The position numbers were made by a program, and so were the translations under genes. 64,000 nt of DNA from Diphasiastrum complanatum. Lineage: Eukaryota; Streptophyta; Lycopodiopsida; Lycopodiales; Lycopodiaceae. Under the pieces are notes generated by a model, which was not told where the DNA came from, ran no database searches, and saw only the letters and a list, made by a program, of their open reading frames with translations. The number at the start of each line of letters is the position of its first letter. The stretch's first letter is position 1. Below, piece by piece: positions 11,894-23,734 of the stretch. The DNA is taken from assembly GCA_029204225.1 (NCBI GenBank), contig CM055095.1:38618141-38682140 (forward strand), given 5' to 3'.

Positions 11894-12637
11894 AAAGAAT
11901 GATGGAAATAAAAAAAGATGGATGGAAGAATTGCTTATCTTCTCACTATAGGAACCAATCAAGGGTACAGAACCAAATCCTATGTAAGACTTAGCACAAA
12001 AACTGTGAGATAGATCTCACTAGCTTGACAATCTCTCTAAAACAACATTTGAATCATCAAAAAAGATGAAGTATGGCAAAAGTTATGGTTCTCTGAATTT
12101 CACGTGTGTGAAATATTCCAAGAATGTCAAATTGACTCAAATACAATCTATTTGTATGAAACAATTTGCCTAGAACCTATAAGTTTTGTCTAAATCACAT
12201 ATAGATGAGATTATATAGCTTCTGGATGATTTTTGTGATCATTCAAGCAATAAATGACATGTACACACGATTTGCCACATGTCTAGGCGCCCTACCTATG
12301 ACTCTTCAAAAGCTTATAACTTCTGATTGGCTTATCCAACTATCATGATTCAAATTGCATCAGATTCTACACATTTCTAGCTTTCTAGTGGGTTAATTTG
12401 CTTGAAATTTGAATCTAAGGTGAGAGAGAACCACCAATCTGAAAATGGGCGGATTTCACATGTGCCAGCACCTGAAATTCCGTACAGTACCTGATCTGGC
12501 CCATTCAATGTGGTTTATAGCTCAGAATCACAAGAAAACTACAAACTAGCTAGAAGGTAGAATCTAGACAATTCTAGCTTGAAATCTGATCAGATCTGCA
12601 AACTTTTTGATTAGATTTGCTTGTGAAACTTAGGTAG
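11894..12637 (-). other. Copia-G 5' leader
   Basis: About 740 bp between the primer-binding site and gag with no open frame of note. The Copia-L leader at the right edge of the window is of similar size (at least 790 bp), so a long leader seems typical of this lineage. It contains a palindromic CACGTG near 12,100. Confidence 0.7.
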
Positions 12638-12649
12638 GCTCTAATACCA
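12638..12649 (-). promoter_or_regulatory. Copia-G primer-binding site (tRNA-iMet)
   Basis: On the minus strand it reads TGGTATTAGAGC, one base from the canonical plant Copia site TGGTATCAGAGC. It lies directly after the LTR end ...GAATTCAGCA. Confidence 0.85.
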
Positions 12650-13022
12650 TGCTGAATTCACACGTGTGGGATGCCCTACACATTTATTTTTGATCTCCTA
12701 ACTACAATAACACCATAATGATCAGACTAGCATTGGTTGTCAATAGGAAAGCTGATCATACAAGCAATATTATTGTGTTACAAGCAAGATTTGTCAACAA
12801 AACATAAGACACAGCATCATAAATGCCTCTACTCGGCTAGAGAGAGAAAATAGCATGTACAAAACTCGTGGAGAGAGAGAGGGCACAAAGAGCTTGTCTC
12901 CAAATTTGTATCATACACAAATTTCATCATTTTCTCAATGAGAGTAGATCACATATATATAGATCCATGGACTCTTCTCCAACTTTGAGTTGAATTGGCG
13001 CTGTGGATCCACCTCTCAAGCT
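12650..13022 (-). repeat. Copia-G 5' LTR, first ~240 bp missing
   Basis: Aligns with 32,445-32,817 at roughly 95 percent by eye (about 19 differences in 375 positions). It holds TATATATATGTGAT (TATA region) and the terminal palindrome CACACGTGTG at 12,659. Homology ends at 13,022, where Copia-A gag begins, so the LTR start is lost at that junction. Confidence 0.88.
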
Positions 13023-16000
13023 ATTCATTCTCAATATCACGGATACCCAGATTGGCCATGTATCCGAGGCTTAGACATCGAAAGAAGTCTAGGACATCTT
13101 GAGCACACTATAAAAAGTGCGAGATATAGCTTCTAAGCTACATCTTAGGAAGAAATTCTACTCCCTCAAGATGACGAATGGTGATTCTTTGCAGAATCAC
13201 ATTAATCAATTCAAGAACCTGCTAAGAAAAATGGCCGCTGTCGGATCTATCATACACGATCAAGATGCAGTGACACAATTGCTTACAAGCTTGTCAAGTT
13301 CTTACGACAGCTGGGTGATGGTCATCACGACTCATCCAGAATTGACTCTTTCGAGATCATTACTATGTTGTTGCAGGAAGACACGCAAAGGAACGAAGCC
13401 TCGAGTTCCTCAGCTGATTCTCACACCTTGTACACCAACAAGAGCACGACAAAGCAGAAGAAGAATAAAGGCCCGAAGCAATCAAAGCCAGACCAAAAAC
13501 CAGCTTAGCACAAGGAACAGTCGAATCCGCGGACAAAGAAAAGATGTTCTGTAGATACTGCAAATGAAACAACCACGAAATTCAAGACCGCCGAATACTT
13601 CAAGCAAAGAACAGTAGCAAGGGATAGTCGAATCAACTGGCAAATGTAGTTGCAGAAGCTCCACAGCCTATTCAAGAAGCAGATCATGATGCCTTCAATA
13701 CCAACCATCAAAAAGCATCTGGCGACAGTTCTTGGTTCTTGGATTTTGGAGCCACTCAGCACATGACTAGCCTCATTGGCTGTTTCAAGTCCTATACACC
13801 TTAGTACCCAGAAGTTCGTTCACCTTGGTGACAATAGCACACAAGCTATCAAAGGTGAAGGCATTGTAATATTAAGCTTTGCAGACATCAATCTAAGCTA
13901 CTCTCTAAAGTCCTGTATGTACCAAATTTATCTACGAATCTGCTCTCTGTAAGCAGAATCACAGATTTAGTACATAGAGTAGAGTTCGAATGTGATCAGT
14001 GTAAAGTATTTGATAGGACTGGCAAGATTCTAGCACTCGGAAAGAGCATTGATACTTGTATAAATTAAGTCATTGTTTTTCTGCCTCTAGTCAGGCTCTC
14101 AATACTTTAATTTATACAAATAAAAGTTTACTTTGACATTATAGACTTGGTCATTTAAATCATGATGCTGTAAAACAAATCTCTAGACAATCTATTGTTC
14201 TTGATCTCGACTATCCTTGCGAAAAGGTCGAGTTACCAGTCTAGTAAACAAACTAGGAAACCATTTAAGTCAAGCCATTAGCATGTTGCTAGAGGATTGC
14301 TAGATGTTGTACATTCAAATATTTGTGGCCTGATGAAAAATCCTTCGTTGAAGGATGCCAAGTATTTATAACCTTTATTGATGAATTCTCCAAAAGGATG
14401 ATGGTGTATTTCATAAAGAAGAAATCAAAAGCCTTCAACTGCTTCAGAATCTTCAAGGAGCATGCAAAAAAAGAGACTGGAAGGACGATCAAGGCCCTAA
14501 GGTCAGACAATGGTGGAGAATATATCTCTGTCGAGTTTAAGGAGTACTGCCAAAGCCAAGGCATTGAGCAGCAATTCATCACTCCTTACAGTCCTCAGTC
14601 CAACGGCTTAGCTGAGAGGAAGAACCGTACTCTGGTCGAATATGCTAAATGTATGTTATCGCATGCATCGTTGCCCAAGAGATCCTGGGTTGAAGCTGTC
14701 TCCATTGCAACTTAAGTCCAGAACAGATGTTCGACCAAGGCCCTCTCAGACAAGACACCCCACGAGGTGTGGACAAGCTCTAAGCCTCTTTGAAGAACCT
14801 AAGAGTGTTCGGGGGCATTGCCTACGCACAGATCCCAAAAGACACAAGGAAGAAATTGGACTTCCATGGTCTCAAGACCATTCTGATTGGATATACTTCG
14901 TTTGATAACACCTACAAGCTGTACGATCCTGATACTCACAAATCTTGTATAGTTGGGATACAGTCTTTATCGAGGATCAATTTGTCAACCTCAAAGGCAA
15001 GGATATTGCTCAAGAAGAACCTACATCTCCTGCCATTGACACGACAGTCCGAACTTCTGGCTCAGGCGTGTCTATTGTTGACCCACTTTGAGACAGCAAA
15101 TCAGATGAAGATGTTGCTGCTACCCAACAAGAAGTCCCAGGATCGGTTCTTCAGTCGAATCATTCCAGAAGATCAAGCCGAGTGCGCACACAACCCACAA
15201 GGTATATTCCTAAGTCTGTCTGTCTCTTAATGAAGGAACCGACGATAGTCGAAGAGGCACTCATCCACCCAGACTTTGATCTTTGGAGAGAAGCCATGGA
15301 CAGAGAGTATTTCTCTCTGATCAAAAATCAAACATGGTCATTAGTCAAACCTCCTATTGGCTACAATATTATTGATTGCAAATGGATCTTTAAGATCAAA
15401 TATAATGCCAATGGAACAATTGATCAAAGGAAGGCTAGACTAGTAGCACGAGGATTCACCCAAATTATGAATGTCAACTACAGTGAGACTTTTAGTCTAG
15501 TTGTCAAACATTCGTCGATCCGAATGCTCTTGTCTTATGCTGCAGCTGTCGAGCTCGAAGTACATCAACTTGATGTACAAACAGCCTATCTGAACAGAGT
15601 CATACAAGAAGATATCTACATGATCTAGCCCGAAGGATACATTCTGGAAGGCATGAAGAATCATGTTTGTAAACTCCACAAAGCACTGTACGGCTTGAAA
15701 CATTCTGCCAAAGCTTGGTTTCATAGAATCAACACATTCCTCATTGAACAAGGATTCAAACCAAGCACTACTGATTGCAACGTTTATTCAAGGTCAGTGC
15801 AACAATCCTTCATTATCATCACCTTGTACGTTGATGATACGTCACTCTTTCAGCAACAATACCAAAATGGTCAAGGATGCAAAGCAGATGATGTTCTCAG
15901 AATTTGACATGACTGATCTGGACGAAGCTCACTTCTGTCTTGAAACTCAAATCCACACAGACAGAGCAAATCAATTGATTTACATCACTCAACAAAGGTA

Positions 16001-16706
16001 TCTTCACAATGTTCTTAACATATACAATTTGATGAATTGTAAATTAGCTCACCCACCAATGGATCCAGGCCTGCATCTGTCAAAGGAACAATGTCCCCAG
16101 ACCAAGCAGGAAGAGGAGCAGATGAGAGAATATCTATATCGATCGATACTTGGATCTCTCATGTATGCAATGGTCTATACAAGACCAGATATGTCTTTTG
16201 TTGTAAGCTCACTCAGCCAATATATGGCTAATCTTGGCATTACTCATTGGAAGACTCTTATTCCAGTCATGAGATATATTTGAGCTACCATGGACCAGTG
16301 CATCTGCTATGGAGATGTCAGCAATGACAATCTTCATCAGCTCAGTGGCTATTCTGATGCAAGCTGGGGAGATGCAAACAATCGTAAATCCACATCTGGA
16401 TTTACATTCTTCTTCAATGGCGGTCCTATTTCATGGAACAGTCGTAAGCAAACCTCTATCACACTTTCTTCTACTGAAGCAGAATGCATTGCTGCTTCTC
16501 AGTTTATTAAGAAGGCATTTTGGTTGAGAAATTTGTTGTCATTAGGGTGAAGGTTCTTGACAGGGAGGTAAGCTTAACGTATTGCAGAATGCAGGACATG
16601 GTTGCAGACATTTTCATGAAAGCACTCAGTATTAATGCACACAACAAATTTTGTGCATTGCTCAGTCTGAAGATCAAGGCATTCATGGATCCAGATTAAG
16701 GGAGGG
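13023..16706 (+). pseudogene. Copia-A gag-pol remnant
   Basis: Order gag, protease, integrase, RT, RNase H. Gag: LHLRKKFYSLKM, then HINQFKNLL. Protease at about 13,730 reads WFLDFGATQHM, with Phe where the serine of the D-S-G motif should be. Integrase at 14,290-14,715 has the first catalytic Asp changed to Asn (VHSNICG) but keeps RSDNGGEY and GLAERKNRT. RT at 15,180-15,900 keeps KWIFKIKYNANG, LYVDD and HKALYGLK. RNase H ends near 16,550 with SSTEAECIA. Many stops and at least six frameshifts. A purine-rich AGATTAAGGGAGGG precedes the 3' LTR. Confidence 0.92.
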
Positions 16707-16797
16707 TGTTGGATTTACTCCTTCTACTCTCCTAAATCCCATTTTTTAATCTGCCTCCATTCTTGCTGCATATTTACTAACGTTGTCACGCAGACTC
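16707..16797 (+). repeat. Start of Copia-A 3' LTR
   Basis: Begins TGTTGGATTTACTCC right after the polypurine tract, as at 52,945. It is cut off after about 90 bp by the end of the inverted Gypsy-B copy. Confidence 0.75.
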
Positions 16798-18120
16798 CTG
16801 GCCCATTGGATCCATTGGTGCTGGTTCTGGTTCTGTCTCTTGTTGCACAACTGCTAATCTAGGAAGGTGTGGTGCTTGATTTGCTATCCTTCGTGCTATT
16901 GATCATCCCGATCTCAGATTCATCTGATGGTGGATTCCAAAATGGTTGGATCTTGCTTGTACAGTGGAATGTAGTCTGGATCTTAAGGATCTGATCAATC
17001 TGATCAGCCAGAAGTGAAATTTAGGCCCTTTATGATGGTTTTTTCTTGATAACTTCTTACTCCTTGCACTGATTGACTTGAGATTTTGACAATAGCTGGA
17101 TCTAATGCAGATCTTTCCATTGATCTAGACTACGAGGGTTCTATAGCTATTTTTTTAAATAAAAAACTTGATATCTCTCAGATCTTTGAGAACTCTCTCA
17201 ACAATCACAGTAGTTGGATCTGGGTCAGATCTCACTATGAAATTCTCTGCGAGAGTTAACTCTCACACTAAGTGATAATTTCACTGTATGAGAGGATTAA
17301 AAACCACTATTTTGGCTTAATATTCAACAAATCTCAAAACTAACTCTTGCAGGCTTCATCACTGATGGAAATTAACATCCTTAATTGATTGAGAGAGTCT
17401 ACGAGATTTCTTACTAGAAGAATTTGCTAGATCTTCTTTTTTTGGTGATTTTAGGCACTTAAATCCAATTTTCTGCTCACTGGAACTGAGATGGAATTTC
17501 AAAATCCTCTACGAGAGTCCTTGCCCACTAGAATTGAAAATTTTGGTGTCTACAAGGGTTCTCTGGTACTTTCCCATCTTTTTTTCACTAGGAACTCTCG
17601 CACAGGCACTCAGACATCAAACTAACTCTTGCAAGCTTCTCTATGTCTTGGTCTCACTGAGATGGAACTTCAGAGGGCTCTGCAAGAGTTTTGGTGAAGG
17701 TTTGGATTTTTTTGAATTTTTTTATGATTTTTCTCTAATTTTTGCAATCTGCTTAAAACTAATTCTCTCGTAGTTCTATGCAGATCTGGGGTAGTACCCT
17801 AGAGCTGTTGCCAGTCATGCAAAGATTAACTCACACTAGTTTTGGAGATATAAGAATCTGATGAGATTTTAGGCTCTTTTTCCTTCCAAAATACAAATTG
17901 GTGTGTTTTTTTGGGTTTTTTGGCTGGTTGGTTTGGGTTTCAAGCCCTTAGAGGCTATTCAGGGCCTCCTCTACCCTCTCACACCTCCTTTGCTAGCTAT
18001 GAACAGTCCAAACACAAAAAAAAACAGAAAACTAACTCTAAACTCCCAAAAATCTACCTAAACTACTCTAAAAAACAAGAAAATAGCTAAAATGCAGCTA
18101 CACTAGTTAGTGGAAACCTA
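16798..18120 (-). mobile_element. Gypsy-B (minus copy): leader and first part of gag
   Basis: Read right to left: leader 18,120 to about 16,985, then the first gag codons (proline-rich PMDP region) ending at 16,798. The leader is collinear with the inverted block at 5,880-6,848 and with 28,270-28,407. It holds repeated motifs of the type AACTCTTGCAGGCTT / CTCTACGAGAGTCC in both orientations. No protein is encoded in the leader. The rest of gag is missing at the Copia-A junction. Confidence 0.82.
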
Positions 18121-18138
18121 TCCCCGGCAACGGCGCCA
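18121..18138 (-). promoter_or_regulatory. Gypsy-B primer-binding site (tRNA-Asp)
   Basis: Minus strand reads TGGCGCCGTTGCCGGGGA, complementary to the 3' end of plant tRNA-Asp including its CCA. This primer is common in Athila/Tat-type plant Gypsy elements. The plus-strand CCCCGGCAACGGCGCCA is not a tRNA gene: there is no cloverleaf around it. Confidence 0.92.
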
Positions 18139-19013
18139 CTATAGGGTCAAAGATCTTGCGTAGTATAGCCCTCCCGCCTGTAAACAAGGGTTAGTTCACT
18201 GGATAGGCACCTAACTATGCATAGATGCTAGTTCTAGTTAGTTTCCTACTTTGCATCTAACTCTACCTCCACTAACACTACTAACACTACTCTACTCCCC
18301 TAACTAACTTCATCATGATTTTGTGTGAAGAGAGAGTTACTTTTGCTTTTTCCCTTGAATTTGCCCTTTGTGAACGCAGCCTCCTCTTGAAGTGTCGATG
18401 TAGAATAGAAGAGGAAGAAGAAGGAGAAGAGAGAAAGAGAGAGAGATGAGATGGAGGTTAGCTCAAATGCTCAATTTCATTGCTTATGGAAAAACCTTAA
18501 CTAGCATAAACCAAAAAGCATGGAAAATGGAAATAACAAGCAATTACAACAAGAGCATAAGCAAGAGTGATCAGCAAATGAGGATGTTTGAGCTCTCAAA
18601 ATGATAGAGTCTCCTCCTCTCTATTAAGCATGAAAATAGTGTACAAATGGTGCTCTTTAAAAAAATGGGAAAGGCCCTTGCTCCAAAATCCTATTGGCTA
18701 ATATTTACATTGATCCTATCCATTCATCTTGGACCCAACTTGATCCAAGGGTCCATAAAAAGTACAATGAAATTCACAAGATTCATGTGAGTCCCAATTT
18801 GGACCCAAATCTAAAAAGTAATCTCTAAGTTTAAAAATGACTTTGGGCCTCTAGTTTTATTTTAATTCAAAGGCCCAAGTCTATTTTATTTTATGTACAC
18901 TTAAGATGCGTGCTCATTGGGCCATGAGCTTATACGCGCAGGATGCCATACCCTCGCAATACATTTTATTGGTCGCTTTTATTTATTTACAATTTTTGGG
19001 AATACTTCCAACA
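18139..19013 (-). repeat. Gypsy-B 5' LTR (minus copy)
   Basis: Starts TGTTGGAAGTATTCCC at 19,013 and ends just before the primer site, about 875 bp. It contains a decamer relative (TTGCGAGGGTATGG near 18,955). The block 18,337-18,404 is a captured fragment of Copia gag (see findings). A TC-rich stretch lies near 18,430. The sister LTR at 4,589 lacks its 3' third. Confidence 0.9.
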
Positions 19014-20535
19014 GCTTTAGAGAGTTTCTTGGATTAGTGACAGTTGGGTACTGCTCAGGGGTGTGGGTTGGCGAAGCTAATACAAAGAATAAACGTTGTG
19101 GAGAGAATGAAGGTGGAAGTGGAGGGAGTGGAGAGACAATGTTAGTAAAAACAGTGGTGGTGGTTAGTGGAGGGGTCAGGACTTCCTCATGATTGATCCG
19201 CTTTCTCGGGTTCATCATCACTGATCTCCATCAGGTCCGCAGCATCAAAATATTGTGATGTGTCCAAAGTATGGACTTGTTGGGCCTGTGGTTGTTGGAC
19301 CGCTCCCGTGTCTTGGGAAATGGGACCCCCCACTCCTCCCTACTTAAAGAATGTGCCTTCGGTGAGTGTGGCGGCGTTGGCATTATAATCAACAAAGGTG
19401 GGGTTGTTGCTTGGTTTGGTGTCACTACTTGGGTTGTTGTGCTCGTGTCTGCTACTACTGAAGATGTAGCTGCTCCATCACCCTCGTTGATGATGTGTGA
19501 GGGTGATGAGTGTTGCTAAGAGGTTGCGTGTGAGGTGGAGCTCCCATCATCAGAATCTGAGACCTCGGATTCTGTGTCATCGGGTGATTTTCTCTGTGCC
19601 TAGAGCTTCCTTCGGATTTTGTGTTGCCATGTGTCAGGCAACTAGGCCTTAGATGTGTTGGCCTGCTAAGCTACTATGGATCTCTCTGCTGCTGGATCTG
19701 GTTGAGGGCTAGGTTGCTTCTGTACTAGTGTGATGATACTGGTGTTGGCTATATGGGTGGTTGTCTTGTTGGTGATGTAGTTCGTGAGAGTGAATGCTTG
19801 GACTTTTGGACTCAATAGGAATGTCCCAAGCTTGGTCTGCAGCTTACAGTTGTCATTGAAGTTTGGGCCCATTGTGCACCTGATGTAGTGTAATATCCGT
19901 CAGTAGGTACCCCAAGACTATTGTCGGCTGCTTGTTTTTGACACAATCATGAAGGCAGTTCGAAGCAAAATATGCCCAATCATAAAGGTTTTGGGCATGC
20001 AGTTGAAATCTGTCATCATGTGGAATAAGGACATAGGGACTCACAGCACCTTTGTTCGTGGACATTGTGTGTACTTAGTGAGCTATGCACACGCAACCGC
20101 TAACTATGGATCATGAATTGCCTCGAGGCAGTATCCATCTTTATTCTTCCACTTTTCCACGGATGGATCAATATATTTAAAATAGGCCATTTGCTCAATC
20201 TTGTGGAGCATCCTGGTAACAATATTTGGGCCACGAGGGAACCCGAATGGATGCAAGTCTGCTGCTGAAAGGATATATTGTAGACATAGTTCCTCACAGG
20301 GGGAACTATGAATTGGCAAGACCTTGCAGTGACATTATTTTTGGCGTATGCCATGTGTAGCAAGTACGGACTCTGATATCCAGCCAGGACAAGAATTTGG
20401 AACTCAATCGCCTTGAAAAAGGGTTGTGCCTACTGATACCAAGTTTGCATTTTTACAATATCCAATTTTCACATCTGAATGTCGATCTTATTTGCATCCG
20501 GGTCGTCTGAACTGAAACTCTGATTGGAGGACATG
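19014..20535 (-). pseudogene. Extra Gypsy-type ORF (ORF3-like), family I
   Basis: Minus strand, from an ATG near 20,535 (MSSNQSFSSDDPDANK) down to 19,014. Blocks of open frame are broken by several stops and frameshifts. The N-terminal half has no domain I recognise. The C-terminal half is serine/threonine/proline-rich and contains DDGSS, QHSSPSHIIN and a KIRRKL patch. The same blocks appear at 35,091-35,412 on the plus strand. The general style (Ser-rich start, globular part, low-complexity tail) matches ORF3 of Gypsy-B at 47,481, so it is probably the third ORF of a related element. It is not a known enzyme. Confidence 0.55.
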
Positions 20536-20630
20536 GTAAAAAACTAGAAAAAATAGTGGTATGAAAAAAGTGGCTCGACTGAGATCGGAGACAGTGATAA
20601 CAGTGGCTTCGGCTCGGCCAAGGTGTAATA

Positions 20631-20912
20631 GATGGTCGTCAGTCGAGATGAGATGGATGGTCATCGGTCAAGATGGGATGGAAGGGCATCGATCGAGATT
20701 GGACTGGAAGGCTTCGGTCGGGATGGAACATCAAGGCTTCGATCGAGATGGGAGTGGAAAGCTTCAGTGAAGATGGGAGTGGAAAGTTTCAGTTGAGATG
20801 GGAGTGGAAAGCTGCAATCAAGATAAGAGTGGAAAGCTTCGGTCGAGATGGCAGTGGAAGGGCATCGGTCGAGATTGAAGCTGATGGCGTCGGTCGAAAT
20901 GGAAGTGCAAAT
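20631..20912. repeat. Minisatellite, ~25-bp unit, about 11 copies
   Basis: Consecutive units vary around GAAAGCTTCGGTCGAGATGG GAGTG (25 bp; range 24-27). The five central units are the most regular. Apparent open frames across it follow from the repeat and do not indicate a gene. The DNA between 20,913 and 21,149 is CT-rich when read on the minus strand, like a leader, and has no gene. Confidence 0.85.
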
Positions 20913-21149
20913 GTGTGCAAAGTGGAGATGTGGGAAAACGATGTATTTGTAAGAAAACAAGAGCAATGGAGGGAGGTGGGAATCTGAGAGTAGTTAGATG
21001 AGGGAGAGTGGCTGAAAGAAGTAGGATGTATGTGAAAAAAGAGGATCTTGAATGGATCCAAACTCCCAAAATACTTGGCTAAGATCTTTGCACAACAAGC
21101 TACAAAAGCTAGAAATGGCAAAGCGACCTAATGCTACCTTTGATACACA

Positions 21150-21685
21150 TGAACTTGACAAAGCATTCAAGAGACGAAAGAAACTAATAAAAGGTACTAA
21201 TGGCAGCCAAAAACAATAGCATACCAGCCCTACAACAGCAGCCTACCACTTTTGAAAACCGCTTAAGATCATACACAAAATCTTGAAGACAATACACAAA
21301 GTAATGCTCTCAATGGAGGAAGAAACTGTGACAATGATCTATTGATCTCTCTCAACAATACAATAAGTTTCTCCAACCTGTTCTCCACAAATTTCAGCCT
21401 AATATAGGTGAGAGAATTGACTCTCTCTCCTCTCTCTAGAACTTAGGACCCAATTTTAGGGCACGAGTAGCCTAAAATAGCCAATTTTGGCCTATATGTC
21501 CAAATAGCATGATTTTGGTGTCATTTCGAAGGTCCTGAAGTTTGAGACTTCTTCAATATGAAGTATATACTAAAATAAAAGTATCTAGGCCTCTTTCACA
21601 CGTGTAAAAGTTTAGATCCAAAACTATGTACAAAGATTGCCAATTTAGGCCTCAAACTAGCTAGGAAATGTTGACAATTTTCACA
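21150..21685 (-). repeat. Copia-type LTR (family M)
   Basis: On the minus strand it starts TGTGAAAATTG right after a polypurine tract GTTGAAGAGGGAG, as in Copia-C. It contains CACACGTGTA near 21,600 and ends about GTCAAGTTCA at 21,150. The next bases (TGTATCAAAGG) resemble a degenerate initiator-Met primer site, which would instead make it a 5' LTR, so left or right status is unresolved. No target duplication seen. Confidence 0.6.
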
Positions 21686-23269
21686 CTCCCTCTTCAACTT
21701 AACTTGCTAGTTTTACAACATCTAAGGTAAACACAGTCAACATGAAAAATATTTAGATTATGTTTTGTTTGCACAGAATATTCCATATGCTTAACAAACA
21801 TAATTGCAATTTACATAACAAATCACATATTGCCAATCCATTGAAAAATATGGAAAAGCTATTGCTCAAAGTGGTTGAAAAACACCATTAGAGCTATATA
21901 TATTATATATTTCCAACACCTTATAAATTATCATGACAAAACCATTGAAAAAGATGGTCCTGATTTCGTAATTAGATCATGGCAATTGCGTACACGAATG
22001 AATTACGGTAAGTATGAATGCCAATGATTTCTTGTAAATGGGGTGCATCTTAAATATAAGTGAGGAAAGTATGAAATTTACTGATGTGTAATTGGAGATC
22101 ATACTAAATATTTCAAATTGAAAGATAATGGAAATGATTTCATACAATACACCAAATTGAACTCTAGTTGTGATCTATCAACTTCTAAAGCAACGTCATA
22201 CGTAGATCATGATAAAATATTTGTATACAAAGATTGCTTGATTGGAGAGAATATGAGAATTACTAAATGGAAAACATTAATATCATTGAAAAGAATATTT
22301 GAGATGGATTACTTATGAGGGGATTCAAACTTATGTTACCTTCTAGTATAATCTATGGCAATATCCAAACTAGAAACCCAATGATTGGCTTCATAGTCAA
22401 ACCCTGCTATAGTGTTATAAACACTATTAAGCAACACACAAAACGTACCACATATTTTATGGTGACCACAATGGGATTTAGATCCATGAAAGCCAAATAC
22501 TCTAGTGGTATCCTAGTTCAATATACTTCCATAGAGGATTTAGAAGGTTTAGAAGTGATATGAATGCTCCTAATGTGAAAGAAATTGGATAAATACAAAA
22601 GAGAAACATACACATTGATGAAAAAGAAAACAAAAAAAAATCTATGTCATGAACATGCCAAATGGAAGTGACCTCGTGAGATCATTTATATGTGTTTGGA
22701 TTTCGAATGGAAAATCATGATTTAATGATTGTATAGATGAAGAATGAATGATTGTAACTGTCGATCATGATGATAATGTGTAATAAAATTTGTTGTTTGG
22801 ACTTCATGATAATTGTGAGATGTGTGAGCAAGATTGAATGTTTTTGTGATTGTGTAATACAACAGTTTCAAGATTTGTGGAAGAAGTAAGGTATAGGGTT
22901 GGACAGAGAGGTGTAGGTGTGAAGCCTAGCCCCACCATCATAACCTAGTGGGTGCCATCTTGAAGTAGACAAGGAAAGTCACTCAAGAGGTATCAAAATT
23001 GCATGTCTTGAATGAGGGTTATTCATACTTGATAAACAAAAAGAAGAAAAAAAAATGTGAAAAAAAAAAAAAAAAACTTAGAAATGAAAGTTGAAGAGAA
23101 CTAGCTAAAAAAGCTATAAGTATTACAAACTAAGTAAGTCCAATTGAAAATTGAGATCAACCATTATCACCAAAGTTATAATTGAAAAAAATCATTTCTA
23201 CGATCATTTCACAACAATCCAAAAGAACATATAAAATTAAATTAAATTTAATTAAAATAAAAAAAAACA
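21686..23269. other. AT-rich unassigned stretch
   Basis: Short open frames at 22,118-22,318 and 22,315-22,563 have no recognisable domain. Poly-A-rich runs lie at 23,040-23,080 and 23,230-23,265. The last part lies directly upstream of the Gypsy-J gag and may be its leader. No RNA gene or LTR ends recognised. Confidence 0.4.
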
Positions 23270-23728
23270 ATGTCAATGGATAAAGAAAGTGCCAGTCTAC
23301 CCAGTTTTAATGGAAATGAAGATGAAGATGCAAATCTACATATTCAAAGATTCATGAATGTGTGTAGACAAAATTATGAAGAAGAAGATGATGGTATGTT
23401 TAGATTATTTCTAGTAACATTGGATAATGTTGCTCTTGAATGGTATTCTGTATTGAATCAAAAGAAAATTTGCAATTGGACAAAACTTAAAACAAGCTTT
23501 CTAGATAGGTTTAGAAGATGGAATTACTCTTCTGATATTATCAAATTACTAAATGAAATTAAATTGAAACAAAATGAATCTATCAAAAGCTTTTTTGATA
23601 GAATCAATTGTCTGGCTAAATATCTATTCCTAAATTTTTTATACAAAAAGAATCTTGTTATTGTGATGATCCTATTTAAACAAATCAATTTTTCCAAGTT
23701 CAAGAGAATATTATGTACTCAAGGTTGA
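23270..23728 (+). pseudogene. Gypsy-J gag N-terminal domain
   Basis: Retrotrans_gag domain: LPSFNGNEDEDANLHIQRF, then ALEWYSVLNQKKICNWTKL and SFLDRFRR. It is AT-rich in codon choice, unlike Gypsy-B and Gypsy-F. 152 codons are open, then the frame ends where Copia-K starts. No zinc knuckle follows. The protease fragment at 53,880 has the same AT-rich character and may belong to this family. Confidence 0.75.
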
Positions 23729-23734
23729 CTTTGA

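Noticed and set aside
4282-13100. Copia gag at 4,282 and Copia-A gag at 13,023 as two halves of one element split by insertions
   Set aside because: Both encode the overlapping region ending KVR, with substantial divergence, so they are different copies or families rather than two halves.
18120-18140. CCCCGGCAACGGCGCCA as the 3' end of a tRNA-Asp gene
   Set aside because: No cloverleaf-forming sequence precedes it, and it lies exactly after an LTR end in the other orientation; it is a primer-binding site.
20673-20987. 104-codon open frame as a repeat protein gene
   Set aside because: The 25-bp unit is not a multiple of three, so the peptide does not repeat coherently; this is a minisatellite without coding constraint.
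22118-22563. Two short overlapping open frames as a host gene
   Set aside because: No recognisable domain, strongly AT-biased composition and no splice-consistent extension; left as unassigned DNA.
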